A stretch of DNA of 51,516 nucleotides from Fragilaria crotonensis (GCA_022925895.1 JAKSYS010000453.1:1-51516), one strand, 5' to 3'; counted from the first letter of the stretch, positions 35,212 through 45,663 are shown. Made by a program: numbers and translations. Notes: generated by a model from the sequence alone, not told the origin.

Positions 35212-35474
35212 TGAATGAATCCTGTCATGAGTGCGGGATATTCGGACAAGCATACAAGGCGCGTGTCCCACGATGACGTGGAGGACTGCTGACGCGCACG
35301 CACGGATAACCTGTTGGTCCATATGGTGGGACCGGTTTTGGAACTAGATTCTAGATCTGCTCACTCTTTTTTATAATTGATCAAGTTGCATGCCGCTTCT
35401 TGTCGATTGTTATATTGTTAAGGGTCAATCTCCGGCAATGGCGGATTCGCCGCACTTGCGGGAGATTTCACTGA
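35212..35474 (+). repeat. 3' LTR of the nested element (263 bp)
   Basis: Copy of 28444-28705, preceded by a polypurine tract and followed by GTGT at 35475-35478. Confidence 0.92.
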
Positions 35475-38400
35475 GTGTGAACTGCTTGTTTCGGGCGAGT
35501 TTGGTGGTAAAAATGCGAGATTTGGTTGAGTTCCGGGCAGTTGTTGAGTTGTTTGTGCGTGTTCGTCGTATGTAGTTTCTGCGTCGGAAATTAGCTGTTG
35601 GGAGTGAATTTCCGGGCTGTCGGTGGTGTTTTGCGTTGGATTTTCGCCGGTAGTGTCGTTTTGCGCAGGAATTTCGTCGCCGTGTTCGTCGTGTGTAAAA
35701 AAATTGCAGTTTGGGGTTCGTTTGGTGCAAAAATTTGCGTTTGCGGGTCGATTTGTGCAGGAATTTCGTCCTGGGGGTCCGGGGTTCGAGTCGGATCCGA
35801 TAATAAAGATGAACGGCGAGTTGAAACGGCAAGACATGCAAAATGTGTTCCAGAAAATGTACTATTATCCTGTTGAAAGGTAATTATATTGTTACTTGCA
35901 ACTGATTCTATCTGATTGGGACAGCTTAGACTGTCACAGATAGAAAGAGGTAAGTAACCAGCATAACAACCAGGATAATGTAAACATTGTGAACTAGACT
36001 CACCATAGTTTGGAACAGGTGAATCAGATCCCATGAGATCAATGAATGGGAACTCAGGGTGGTTTTCCTTTGCAGTGTGGTAGTAAGAGAGGAAATTGTT
36101 GAATAGTTGCAGCTCAGGGTCGCGGAGGGCATCGTTAAGGTGTGGAAGAGCCCATGCTTGATAAATAGTCTGTCCACTGGGGCCTGTGGTATAAACTGGA
36201 ATCAAGCGGACAGCCAAGGAAAACGGGATGCGTTTGGGGTCGCAGGCAACGTGGTACAAGTCGGCATCGGGGTGGCGACGTAAAGCAATCGGCAGTGTGG
36301 CGTGGTATCCAATCCGGGTCATTAACTTGATCAGGATGAATTGGTTTGGCAGTCTGGGTCCGAAAGAGGCGTTGAACTGTGGAACGATTGTAGGCTTCAC
36401 CAGAAATATTGTTGACAATGATGGGATCTCCAGAATGGTCAAGGTTGATGGGAAAGGCACCAGTTGTTGGAGTAGGGATAGCAATTTCAGTTGGGAGCCA
36501 AAGCAGTAGGTGGGAGCTTGGAGTGGGGAGCCCTGGAAAATAACAACATTGGTAGGTGGGTAGTTCTCTCTGATAATGCCAGTTGGGTCTTTGGGATGAA
36601 GCAGTTGCACAACTCGGAATAGGATGTATTCAAATGGGGAGGAAGTCAATTGAATCGTTGACGGTGTCGGTCGCTATCGGGTGAGGCGGTTGTAAATCTC
36701 CATGTATTGAAGGGGATCGCTGTCGAATCGGTTCATGGCGATGAGCTCCTGAAGGATGAGGGGATTGCAAATCACATGATTGATGGCCAAAGTATCTTCA
36801 GTAACATTGTCAAAGGTCAGTTGGACATCAGAAGGTTTGGTGATCATTGGGTAGCAGGTAGCAAAACTGGAAAGGAACATGTCTGCAGGGGAGGTTGCCA
36901 ATGAAAACTTGGTTGTTGTTGAGTTCAGGTTGCTTGGAACGCTTCTTTGACATACGATGGATGATAGCATGTTGAAAAAGGGCGCGTTAATCAATTCGCA
37001 GGCGGTCAGACGCAATCTCTTTGGCTTCGGTGGATGGCGTTGGGAAAGAATTGATGTAGTCCGTTACATAAGGTTGCACGAGTTCGAATTCCGTTTGGAG
37101 ATAGGGCAGTTTGTCGCGATAATATTGATCAGAACGGTGGCCAAGGGATGTTCCGGGGAATAGGTCGTCGACTTCGTCAAAGGCATCGTGAACAAAACGG
37201 GGCAGGAGGTTGAAGGTTGTTGTATCGGGAAGGAGACTTAGAGCGGCGGCAGTTGATTTGATTTCCTTTGCGATTGCGAAGAGATGGTCCGGGTAAAAAT
37301 AGTGCTCAGCTAGTCCATGGTCGCGGTTGAAATAGTTGCGGTGATGCGTGATGTATAGTAATCTGAGCGCGTAGATGATGGCGACTGCGCATCGTGTTTC
37401 CATCGGACAGTCTGGGGGGTCGTCGTGGAACGCGTCGTCGATGTCGCTGAATGCTCGGGGAGTTCGGCGGGGCAGGAACTGGGAGCGTTGCTGTTCGTTG
37501 AGGTGTTGGACGACCATGTTGGTAGCGCGATTGAGGGTGTGCTTCATGCTACGTAGGAGCAGGAGTTTATCGGGTCGTACATTCAGAAGTGGGATGTTGG
37601 TGCCGGAGATCAGTTCGTCGATATACATGTGGTTGCGTATGACGTGAAGTAGGATGTGGTGGATGAAGTGCTTGTCGAGGCCACGGATGATGTTGAGTTC
37701 GGGTGGGTCGGCGAGTGTGTTGATGCAAAAGGCAGATATAGTTGCACTTGTGCGAACGCAAAGCGGTAGGTCGCGAAGGTGAATCGTGCCGTTGATTGTG
37801 TCCATTAGCATTGCCTCGGTGAAAAACAGGTCGCGTGACGGAATGTGATGGAAGTGTTGGAACATCCGAAAAGGGTGGTGATGAATGGCGTCGAGGGGGT
37901 TGGCGTATCGTAACGGTGGGGCAGGGCGCAGAGGAGGCAGTAGTCTGACAAGTTGTTGTATAGCTGCACTTGGTACCTCATTAGGTTCACCAATATCTCG
38001 GTTAGCGTCGCCATTATTGTCAAGATCATCCTCCACAATGTCCATTGGTTCGGGATCAGGGTCGTTTGCAACTTCTGGTAGCGGATCTGGGTCGGCATCA
38101 GGATAAAAGTTAACAGTTTCCCTAGTTGAGTCATTATTACTGCAGGAGTAACAATGATCGGCAAGGAAAACATCGGCATCATCAGCTTGGGAGCTTGGCA
38201 AATCTTCCAATTTGATTGGGACAGGGTGCTGAACATCCAAATAGGTCAAAGTCTCAGAGGAAACGGTCGGATTGTGGGCTCTGCAGGCCCATTGTTGTGG
38301 GTTGGGGGAGGAAACCGCGGTACGAACGACAGTAGCTGCGTTTCCGTGTCAACGGCAGCACAGTACGAGAGCGATGCGTTAGGACCGTTAACGGGACGTT

Positions 38401-40077
38401 TCACAGAATCGGAAATCTCCAAAACGACGTCAGGAATCGGACTTGACGTGGAAAATTTTGAAACGGAATCGAGGGTTGTTGAGTTGTCGTCGCGAGTTGG
38501 TTCGGGATCGGATTCCGGAAAGAGCAGGGGCTGTACTCGGGGTATAGTTCGTAGAACGTGGGCGAGGTAGCTGTGGGAGTTTTGGGGAATCCGGGATTTC
38601 TGGGTCAATCGGGGAAAATCAGTACAAAATTGCGGGGTAGCAGAGCCGTTATCACTGTTCTCATCAGACGTCATAGTTTTGAGTCGCGAGTCTGCTGAGT
38701 TGTCGGCACCCACCAAAGTGCCGAAATGACTCTTAGAACTTTGAACAGTCGTTTCTCGAGATCTGTCGCTTCGAATTCGCTCAAATTTGGAGTGGTGGCT
38801 GAGAAGGTTGTACTGTGGCGCCTGGCAACGCGTGGTGTGGCGTACCAGTGCATGTGCGATCATGGTGAGTGTGTTTTGAAGTGACTTCACATGTTCGTCG
38901 GCAGTTGCTCTGATGACTTTGTCAACGTCATCTTGGATCGTTCCCAGGGTATAGGAGGTGTTAATTGGTACCTCATCTTCGGTGAATGCGTTAATTTGTC
39001 GAATGTAGCGAGCCAAGTCGATGACGTCCCACTTCAAGTTGCTGTGAAAATTTGGCAAATGATGATCAGAATTTGGATCGGCGAGCTGAGGAGGTGCGAG
39101 CGAGCTCGGGCGCGAATCGTCTGCGTCGACGTGATGGAGCGAAAGGTAGGGGGAAGAATTGGGGAATGTGTCATCGATCGATTCCAAAATGGTTTGGGAA
39201 AGGTGTTGCAGCGACGTCGGATCGTCGTATGGATCGATTTGGGGTCGCGACGTGCGAGGGTGACGACGGGGATAAAATCTGCGAGCGCGATTCCTGCGCT
39301 TCGAGGAAACCGTAGGGGGCGAAACGAGTTCCTGTGTTGGTGTTTGGGTGGCGGCATCGGAGTGCGCGACGTTGGTTGTGGATTTTGGTGCCATGTTGTT
39401 GAAAGTACTTTTGGTGCTGATATTGGTAGTTGTAGTACTTGTAGTCCTGTGGTTGTTGCTGTCCTCCTCATTATCATCTGTAGGTCCAATGTCCTTGTAG
39501 TTGGCATTGGTAGATGCATAATGCTTTGTAGTGTGATCATCTGGTTCAGTAGTAGTGCCCTTTTTGTTGTCATCCGTAGTGGTTAAAGTAGTTGGAGTAG
39601 TTGGAGAAGTGGCTTGCATCTTTGCAGCCATCTTGGTTGGAGTAGTAGCCCTGTGGCTAATGTTGGTGCCCTGAGGAGAAGGAGCTGCAATCTTGTTGTT
39701 GCGCTCGTTGAAGTGGAGGTTGCGATCCTCCTGGATGATCTGGTCGAAATTGTCGTCGGAATTGTTGGCATGGTAGGCGGCTTGGGGACCTTTCTTGATG
39801 GAGGTGCGCCTCTTCTTCTTGGTTGGTTGATCCTGATCGTCATCAGGGGTAGTGTTGGGAGAAGGAAAACGGTGGACACGTTGATGCTTGGATCCTCTGG
39901 GAGATCCAGCTAAGGCTCCATGATAGAGGCCAGGATGGGTGGGCGTGTCGGGAGGGACAGGATTCGCGCCGATGGGGCGCGGACGTCGACGTTATCGTCG
40001 AAGGCATCGCGGTCTTCGGCCTTACGGGCGGACCTAGAGATGCGAGGGGCAAGGGTGGGCGGGATGGCGTTCTTCAT
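35475..40077 (-). pseudogene. Extended Gag-like coding region, N-terminal part (broken frames)
   Basis: A coding region of the large Copia element upstream of its zinc-knuckle Gag. A start fits at 40077 (MKNAIPPTLAPRISRSARK). Open pieces follow in changing frames: to about 39,900; about 39,900-38,246 (Thr/Asn/Asp-rich with a basic RRNRARRFYPRRHPR); 38,249-36,987 (helical, with FSDIDDAFHDDPPDCPMETR); 37,015-36,674; 36,649-35,591; and 35,837-35,475. Each piece ends where the next begins in another frame, as expected if one polyprotein took several one-base indels. No known domain is recognised. The last piece reads in frame into 28,439 onward once the nested element is removed. It is about 4.6 kb, far more than a normal Copia gag leader. 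Confidence 0.6.
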
Positions 40078-40246
40078 GGTGGACTTGGGAAGCTTCTGTT
40101 CTTCAATGGGAGTTTAAATTCGCTGCTGGCGAGTCCGTGAGGAGAGGAAATTAATAGCAGTTAAACTCAAATTGTTAACGGCCGTACGAAGGTTCGCCCA
40201 ATGATCGGACGAGTAATTTCTCTCGACGGTAGAGCCTTGGACCGGT

Positions 40247-40265
40247 GGTTCGAGGCGAGCAACCA
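40247..40265 (-). other. Primer-binding site of the large Copia element
   Basis: In element sense the bases directly after the 5' LTR are TGGTTGCTCGCCTCGAACC. The TGG start fits pairing with a tRNA CCA end. I could not assign the tRNA, because the TTCGA in the complement is too near the CCA end for a standard T-arm. Confidence 0.6.
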
Positions 40266-40859
40266 TGACAGTGTTCGTGTGATCGGTACACGAGTACTGG
40301 CCGACGGTAGACTTAAGGTTAGTAGGACCCAGAAGTCTAACGTTGGACTTGACGGGTGAGGAAGCGAACCTGACGGATCGTCCAGCTTTGGGCGATGGTG
40401 TTTTGTAGACATACACCATGGCGGTAGATTTGTTGATACAAGGATGTAGAAATGTAGATGCTAACTAGTAAAGGCCTTTACTGTTTTTGGTTTGTGGAAA
40501 TTATGAGATGAATTGGAATGAAAAATGAAGGTGAGACTTGCAACATTAGTTGGAGTCTCACAAATGAAGTGTTGTCTTAGTCCCACTTCCTGAGTGGTGT
40601 TTGGGAAGTGTTGTCCATAGTAAAAAGAGTGTTGTTGAAGTTATCAACAACACTCATGATTTGAATTACTTAGGAAGTGAATTCAAATAGTTTTGTGTTG
40701 CAGATCAGTGGTACCAGGTTCTGATCCGTAGCATTCTACGGGGAACGGGTCACGGACAGACTAAGAAAAATAATGGACTGTCTATTGTATTACCGTATGG
40801 TATTTAACCTTACAGTAAGACGAGAGACAGTGTGACAGAGTGACGGTAGATTCCTAACA
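40266..40859 (-). repeat. 5' LTR of the large Copia element (594 bp)
   Basis: Identical to 22095-22687 apart from one extra G (GGGG versus GGG, near 40740). It starts TGTTAGG and ends CTGTCA in element sense. It contains a perfect 12-bp inverted repeat (GAGTGTTGTTGA at 40627-40638, complement at 40644-40655) with a 5-nt loop. Confidence 0.96.
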
Positions 40860-43166
40860 CTACTGGACCAAATAAGTCGCACTCGGAATACCACGAGGAT
40901 TACTTACGCAGTCCTACAGTACTTTACAGTGAATACAGTGATTGGTCCAATGACCAATGACCAATGACAGAACGTACAGTACACAGATACAGTACCTGGT
41001 ACTCTTGCTCCCTGCTGGGGGGAGCCCGTGTACATACAGTATGTCCCCTCATCGAGCCGGCCATCACCTGCAGTAGTGTACGGGAGTACCGAGATCTACT
41101 TAGTACTGGTAGACTGTATGGTATTTTTATCCTAAGAAGAGCAGTCTGAGATTCTTATGGGTAAAGTTGATATGTAACTTAATTTGCTATATAATTTATG
41201 GAGTCGATTTTTTTAGAAAAGCTCGATCGGCTCGATTAAGGGACATACACGGCCTCCCCTTCCTTTTCGTTGTACAATATCATACGTACCTGGTACAGCA
41301 GGTAAGCACCGGTCCAATGTACAAGTATGTACTCCGTACCCCATTCAGCATATTTCAGATAAGACTATTAGCTAATGCGACAGTAGACGATATAACTACT
41401 GTCACTGACCTTAACGTCTGGTCGCTACGGAGTGTCTCACTGACGGCTCTAGGACAAGTCGTTACCATACAACACACATATGGTCGACGGAAAATTCATG
41501 TTCTCGGATGTAGAAATTGCTCACTTGCTTTGCAACTGATTGATCTGAATGGATGTGGTGATGACACATCTGCCTGTTCATTCTTTCGCTAACCCACCCG
41601 CCATCCCCAGCAACTCCAGGCCTGTGCTAAGTGAACCATCCAGGAGCTTGTAGACTCCTAGAATTCTAACGTCATAACCACTGCGTTTTAGCCCAGTATG
41701 CCACTGTAGAGACTTACTAGCACTAGCGTACTCGTCACTGTGGCATTTTTCGGTACTACACGTAGTAGCCATGTACGGAGAATCATTCACTAGCACTTTA
41801 CCATATCGAGTGCCTGTAGCAGTACAGGGACATCCGGAATTCCGGTTTACATTTCAAGTTTTTGGGAATACGAGTGATTCTTGTTTGGAGCATGGCGGAA
41901 CCCGTACAGAAGTACTGTACTGCCAGGCAGAGTTCCTACGAATTGTTTTGTTCCAAAATAAATCGTAGGCACAGACACCTGAACAAAAAAATAATGTCGT
42001 TAACGGGATTTGTGGATATTTATAACGATCATGTAACGCCATAACATGATGGAAGGCGCCAATATTCCTTCTGCGCCGGCCGGCCGCAAGCTCAAGATTG
42101 GATGTATGGACATCGCTCTGAACACGATTTCCATTGAACCGATTTCGATGAACCAGATTTCCGATGAACCGATTATGATGAACCAGATTTTTAATGAACC
42201 GATTTTGATGAACCAGATTTTTAATGAACACGGTTTAATGAACCTGATTTCTTAAGAATACAGTTATTGAACCGGGACTCCTTATGACCAAAGAAATGAA
42301 TCGGGATTCTTAATTAACCGAAGAAAATAACCGTATTCTAAATGACCGAAAAAATGAATCGGGATTCTTAATGAACCGGAAAAATGAACCGGGATACTTA
42401 ATGAACCGGAACAATGAACCGGGATTCTTTATGAACCGAAATAATGAACCGGGATTTTTATTGAACTTTTTGCCGTTGCGCGCCGGCCGACCGATGAATC
42501 AACAGTTACGCGCCTGCCTAGCTCTTCGCGCGCCAGCCTACATTGTAATGATTCCTAATTTAAATAACCGTTTTCCAACGATTGATTTCAAATACTGTTC
42601 GTGTTTGTATACGTCTATAATGTTCTTTGTCAGCGTGTCTGTTCTATCTTCCATCCAAATGTGATGCATTATTTTTCGAGCTCTTTTCTAGTTCTAATAC
42701 TGCGGTCATTTGATTGCATTGCTCCATAATTATGTCTTCCACGTCCTCGACCACCCGGTTTTCCGGATGTCCCAGCTGAGGCGACTTCTGGGAATCCAGT
42801 GGATTCCACAGTTTATCAGAATATGTGACTTTGTGACTTTGAAAATGGGATACTGGCTACGGTTGTTAGCAATTTTGGATTCGGAATACACGTTCAAGTA
42901 AAGTACAAGTATGTACAAACGTACAACACGGTCTGAGATGTGAGCGTTGAGATTTGAGAGTCGCACACTTTTTTATCTACCATACTGCTACTACACTTCG
43001 TAACTGCTTTCGGTACCACGGTATTGTATGTCGTTATTAAGCTGGTAAAAGTGTAGTAGTATGATACTACGACACGCGTACATCTACAATAGTACTGGAC
43101 TACCGCTACTTGTACCGGTTATTACTATTACAGTAGAATTGTTTTCATCCTGATCGAGAGTCCATA
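40860..43166. other. 2.3-kb spacer between two retrotransposons
   Basis: No convincing gene. The second CTACT target copy is at 40860-40864. About 40,900-41,420 and 42,890-43,140 are rich in GTAC words (AGTACTGG, GGTACC, TACCGTACC-like), as in the promoter zones to the left. A 141-codon open frame at 41167-41592 has no ATG near its start and no recognisable sequence. A 30-bp minisatellite lies at 42118-42470. The right end is the CATA target site of the next element. Confidence 0.5.
42118..42470. repeat. 30-bp minisatellite (ATGAACC array)
   Basis: Two related blocks. In 42118-42255 the unit is ATGAACCAGATTTTTA plus ATGAACCGATTTTG (16+14 nt). In about 42285-42470 it is ATGAACCGGGATTCTTA plus ATGAACCGGAAAA (17+13 nt). 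Clear full units start at 42148, 42178 and 42208, and at 42354, 42384 and 42414. Because 30 is a multiple of three, frames stay open on both strands; the plus frame repeats MNQIFNEPIL. GC-rich GCCGGCC words lie at both edges (about 42,076 and 42,484). Confidence 0.85.
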
Positions 43167-43338
43167 TGAATAAAGGTATACGTGAAAACGGTAGCCACGT
43201 AGACACTACGACGGTAGGCAAGGCTATGGCCCTGTACCGTACCGACTGAATAGTTTTATTCTTTTATGTGTGTCTCTTATCACGATGATTGATGCCTAAA
43301 CGAGCTTACCCCGACGATACCTCGTCCACGTTTTGTCA
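43167..43338 (+). repeat. 5' LTR of the CoDi-type element (172 bp)
   Basis: Identical over all 172 bases to 49637-49808. It begins TGAATAAAGG and ends TTTTGTCA. It is preceded by CATA. Confidence 0.96.
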
Positions 43339-43352
43339 GTTTATCAGACCCA
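43339..43352 (+). other. Primer-binding site of the CoDi-type element
   Basis: GTTTATCAGACCCA follows the LTR directly. The site continues with GGTCTCT; its complement reads CCTGGGTCTGATAAAC, which would make a 6-bp anticodon stem with loop CTGATAA if followed by CCAGG. This points to a 5' tRNA-half primer rather than a CCA end. Confidence 0.65.
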
Positions 43353-43858
43353 GGTCTCTGACCATGTATTGGCACTTGACGCATGTGCTTTGTTCGCATT
43401 GCATTTGGGATTCACCCAGGCAATGGCAGCAAGACAACAATTAGCTGCTGCGATGTTCTTGCAACATGATCGATGACCACATGCCTGGGCAAGCTTCGAA
43501 CTGCCTACCGCCAGTGAACCATAACGAACGATGGCCGCGTGGCCTGAGCGGTCTATCCATTGATGATCATAACCATTGGGTAGGGCAACGACGTATCCGA
43601 TGCCGTTCGGAGGACGGGGCGCTGTTTTCCTCCTGCCTGCGCCATCGCGGGCGAATTTTCATAACAAGATCCGTTAGGGCGTAAACAATATGACGAACCA
43701 ATATATGTATTGTGTTCACGCACCAATACCTAACGGAAGGGCGGTCGGTTGCAACCGTCGGTAGGGTCTCGGCGACTACACTTTGCGATTGTCGTATAAT
43801 CTTTCCTTCGCACTCGCTGTGTTTTCGTGTCTAATTTTTCGATTCTTGATACACCATC

Positions 43859-44089
43859 ATGAACAACGCTGTTATGCGCGGGGTCATGACCCGCATCGGA
43901 TTCTCCGAGGCGGCAGCTCAGGCCATTGTTGAGGAACAGGGTATCGACGCTCTAGAGGAGGTAAAGCTCCTCAGCGACATAGAGATTGAAAGTCTCTGCA
44001 ACGTGATTCGTCGGCCTGGTGGGACAATCCCTGGGGCCGCTGGAGCGGCACCAGTTGCAAATCCGGGTACAGGTCAACCAGCGGGCTGA
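43859..44089 (+). CDS. gag: Gag N-terminal module of the CoDi-type element
   Basis: 76 residues starting MNNAVMRGVMTRIGFSEAAA, 520 nt after the 5' LTR. The small helical module (IGFSEAAAQAIVEEQGID...LCNVIRRPGG) is the usual start of diatom CoDi Gag. It should run on into the 44131 frame. Instead, after PVANPG the expected continuation (VQVNQRAEGHLKL, then VVYLRHQE) is spread over other frames, so two or more indels lie within about 100 nt. Confidence 0.8.
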   Translation: MNNAVMRGVMTRIGFSEAAAQAIVEEQGIDALEEVKLLSDIEIESLCNVIRRPGGTIPGAAGAAPVANPGTGQPAG

Positions 44090-44130
44090 AGGACACCTCA
44101 AGCTCTTGTCGTTTACCTCCGACACCAGGA

Positions 44131-45372
44131 ATGAGTGAGTCGGACGGTCCACGCCCTGACATCACGCTCGCTGTTGTCAGGACAGTTCGTGAGCTTCGTG
44201 AATTTGAGTCCACCTACAAGGCCCCAACTGGTGACCTGCCAACCATCAACGTTAAGGATTGGCCTAAAACGATGGAAACGATTGAGGAATATCTCCGCTC
44301 CGTTCTGGGTGAGCGTAAGATTCCTCTCGCATATGTTGTTCGTAGGGATGACGCAATCCCGACAGGGGACAACCCTTCTACATCCTATCCCACGATTCAG
44401 GATGAGATGATTGCGAGGGCCCCACACTTTACCATCGCGGAGGATGGGACAAAGATATTGGACCCGGTATACCTTGTCAACAGGGAAAAGGTATGGGACA
44501 TTATTTCCAGAATCACACGAGAGCACTCCTCCTGGACGTATGTCAAACCTGCGCAGCGTTCCAGAGATGGTCGATTGGCATACCAGAATTTGTATCAGCA
44601 CTTTCTGGGACCAAACAACGTGGATAATATGGCAACGCAAGCCGAAGATAAATTGAAGTCCACCGTGTATAACGGCGAACAACGCCGTTGGGATTTCGAA
44701 CGGTACGTGAACGTACACAAGCAGCAGCACTCTATCATGGAGGGCCTCGTCGAACATGGGTATACTGGTATCGATCCAAGGTCCAAGGTCAGGTACTTAC
44801 TCGATGGTATCAAAACCGACAAGTTTGATGCGGTCAAGACCAGGATCATGTCGGATGAGAGGTTGCGCAACGACTTCGACAGCTGCGTAACTCTCTATCA
44901 GGATTACATTCGGCAGACCTCCAAGTCCAAGACGAGCGCTACAACCGTTAACATTTCTGAGTTGAAGACTGGCACCAAGCGCAAGGTCAACCAGGTGGAA
45001 GATCGATACTATACGAAAGAAGAATACAACGCCCTGACTGCCCCGCAAAAGAAGGAGCTTGCGGCGAAGCGCCTTAAACGCGGGCACAAGCCAGGGGATA
45101 AGGATAGTAAGGTCAAGTCTAGTAAAACAGGCGGTGCTGGCGATAAAAAGGATGTCATCCGCAACCTCAAGGCCGTCAATCGTCAGGTTGCGCAATTGGC
45201 TAAACAAATGGGTAAGGCGGGTGTGTCTGGCGATGATGAGACCACCGATTCCACACACTCTGCCGCGTCGACTCAAGATGGCGAATGCAAGACACGAGGA
45301 GGGAGCGGGAACCGCACGCATTCCTCGTTGACCCGCCAGAAGAAAACTCCACTCCCTGATTCCAAGAAGTGA
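44131..45372 (+). CDS. gag: Gag main part of the CoDi-type element
   Basis: A 413-residue open frame. It reads through the capsid-like helical region (PDITLAVVRTVRELREFE, GDLPTINVKDWPKTMETIEE, AYQNLYQHFLGPNNVD, MEGLVEHGYTGIDPRSKVRY) and ends in a Lys-rich tail. The Met at 44131 is probably not the native start but an internal codon after an upstream frame break. A classical CCHC zinc knuckle is not seen; the basic tail may do the nucleic-acid binding. The frame ends at 45,372, just before the protease. Confidence 0.85.
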   Translation: MSESDGPRPDITLAVVRTVRELREFESTYKAPTGDLPTINVKDWPKTMETIEEYLRSVLGERKIPLAYVVRRDDAIPTGDNPSTSYPTIQDEMIARAPHFTIAEDGTKILDPVYLVNREKVWDIISRITREHSSWTYVKPAQRSRDGRLAYQNLYQHFLGPNNVDNMATQAEDKLKSTVYNGEQRRWDFERYVNVHKQQHSIMEGLVEHGYTGIDPRSKVRYLLDGIKTDKFDAVKTRIMSDERLRNDFDSCVTLYQDYIRQTSKSKTSATTVNISELKTGTKRKVNQVEDRYYTKEEYNALTAPQKKELAAKRLKRGHKPGDKDSKVKSSKTGGAGDKKDVIRNLKAVNRQVAQLAKQMGKAGVSGDDETTDSTHSAASTQDGECKTRGGSGNRTHSSLTRQKKTPLPDSKK

Positions 45373-45423
45373 CAATCGGTTGCTCTTGCTCCCCTTCGGA
45401 TCCTCGGATCTATTGACGTTTCT

Positions 45424-45663
45424 GTGGAGAACGAGTCTCGTACTGACTTGGATTCGCATGCCGACCAATGTGCAGTTGGACGTAACTCCTTACTAGTCCA
45501 TGATTATGATCGACCAATTAATGTCTCCGGGTATGATCCTAGCGGGCCCATAGCTAGGGACATGCGAACTGTTACTGCCGCGTTGGCATACGACGACCCA
45601 CTTACTGGCGAGACAACGATATTGCTTGTACATCAAGCAATCTACATTCCGGTTGGAACATAA
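45424..45663 (+). CDS. pol: Aspartic protease of the CoDi-type element
   Basis: 79 residues with RTDLDSHADQCAVGRNSLLV, where DSHA stands in place of the DSGA/DTGA of most retropepsins; the DSHAD form is typical of CoDi elements. The stop TAA at 45,661 interrupts the polyprotein before integrase. The protease cuts Gag-Pol. Confidence 0.8.
   Translation: MENESRTDLDSHADQCAVGRNSLLVHDYDRPINVSGYDPSGPIARDMRTVTAALAYDDPLTGETTILLVHQAIYIPVGT

Larger units (their letters stand above)
28444..35474 (+). mobile_element. Nested 7.03-kb non-autonomous LTR element
   Basis: Direct repeats at 28444-28705 and 35212-35474 (262/263 bp, identical except for one T in a T-run) are flanked by GTGT (28440-28443, 35475-35478). 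Removing 28444-35478 (7,035 nt, a multiple of three) joins two open frames of the host Copia element, so this is an insertion. The sequence after the left LTR (GTTTATCAGACCCA) and the junction before the right LTR (CGAGGGGACTGAAT) are the same as in the CoDi-type element at 43167-49808. This gives plus orientation and a shared primer and replication system. The interior has no protease, integrase, RT or RNase H. It is best called a LARD-like element, mobilised by proteins supplied from elsewhere. Confidence 0.88.
22095..40859 (-). mobile_element. 18.8-kb Copia LTR retrotransposon carrying a nested element
   Basis: The element is on the minus strand. LTRs at 40266-40859 (5') and 22095-22687 (3') read TGTTAG...CTGTCA and differ by one G in a G-run. 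A CTACT duplication flanks it (22090-22094, 40860-40864). A TGG-starting primer site directly follows the 5' LTR, and AAGAGGGG precedes the 3' LTR. Gag zinc knuckle, protease, integrase, RT and RNase H come in that order, which marks Copia (Ty1/copia). Without the 7.03-kb nested element the internal part is still about 10.5 kb, roughly twice the usual Copia size, because of a long coding region before the zinc knuckle. The coding sequence changes frame many times, so this copy should not be autonomous although its LTRs are nearly identical. Confidence 0.95.

Noticed and set aside
28444-35474. The 262-bp direct repeats as a simple duplication of host sequence
   Set aside because: Flanking GTGT, the primer site, the polypurine tract and the restored frame all point to an LTR element.
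41167-41592. 141-codon open frame in the spacer
   Set aside because: It begins at a non-ATG codon, has no recognisable motif and lies in GTAC-rich noncoding DNA.
43530-43610. tRNA-like stretch GGCCTGAGCGGTC in the leader of the CoDi-type element
   Set aside because: It resembles a Ser/Leu tRNA D-arm, but no anticodon stem, T-arm or acceptor stem can be formed around it.
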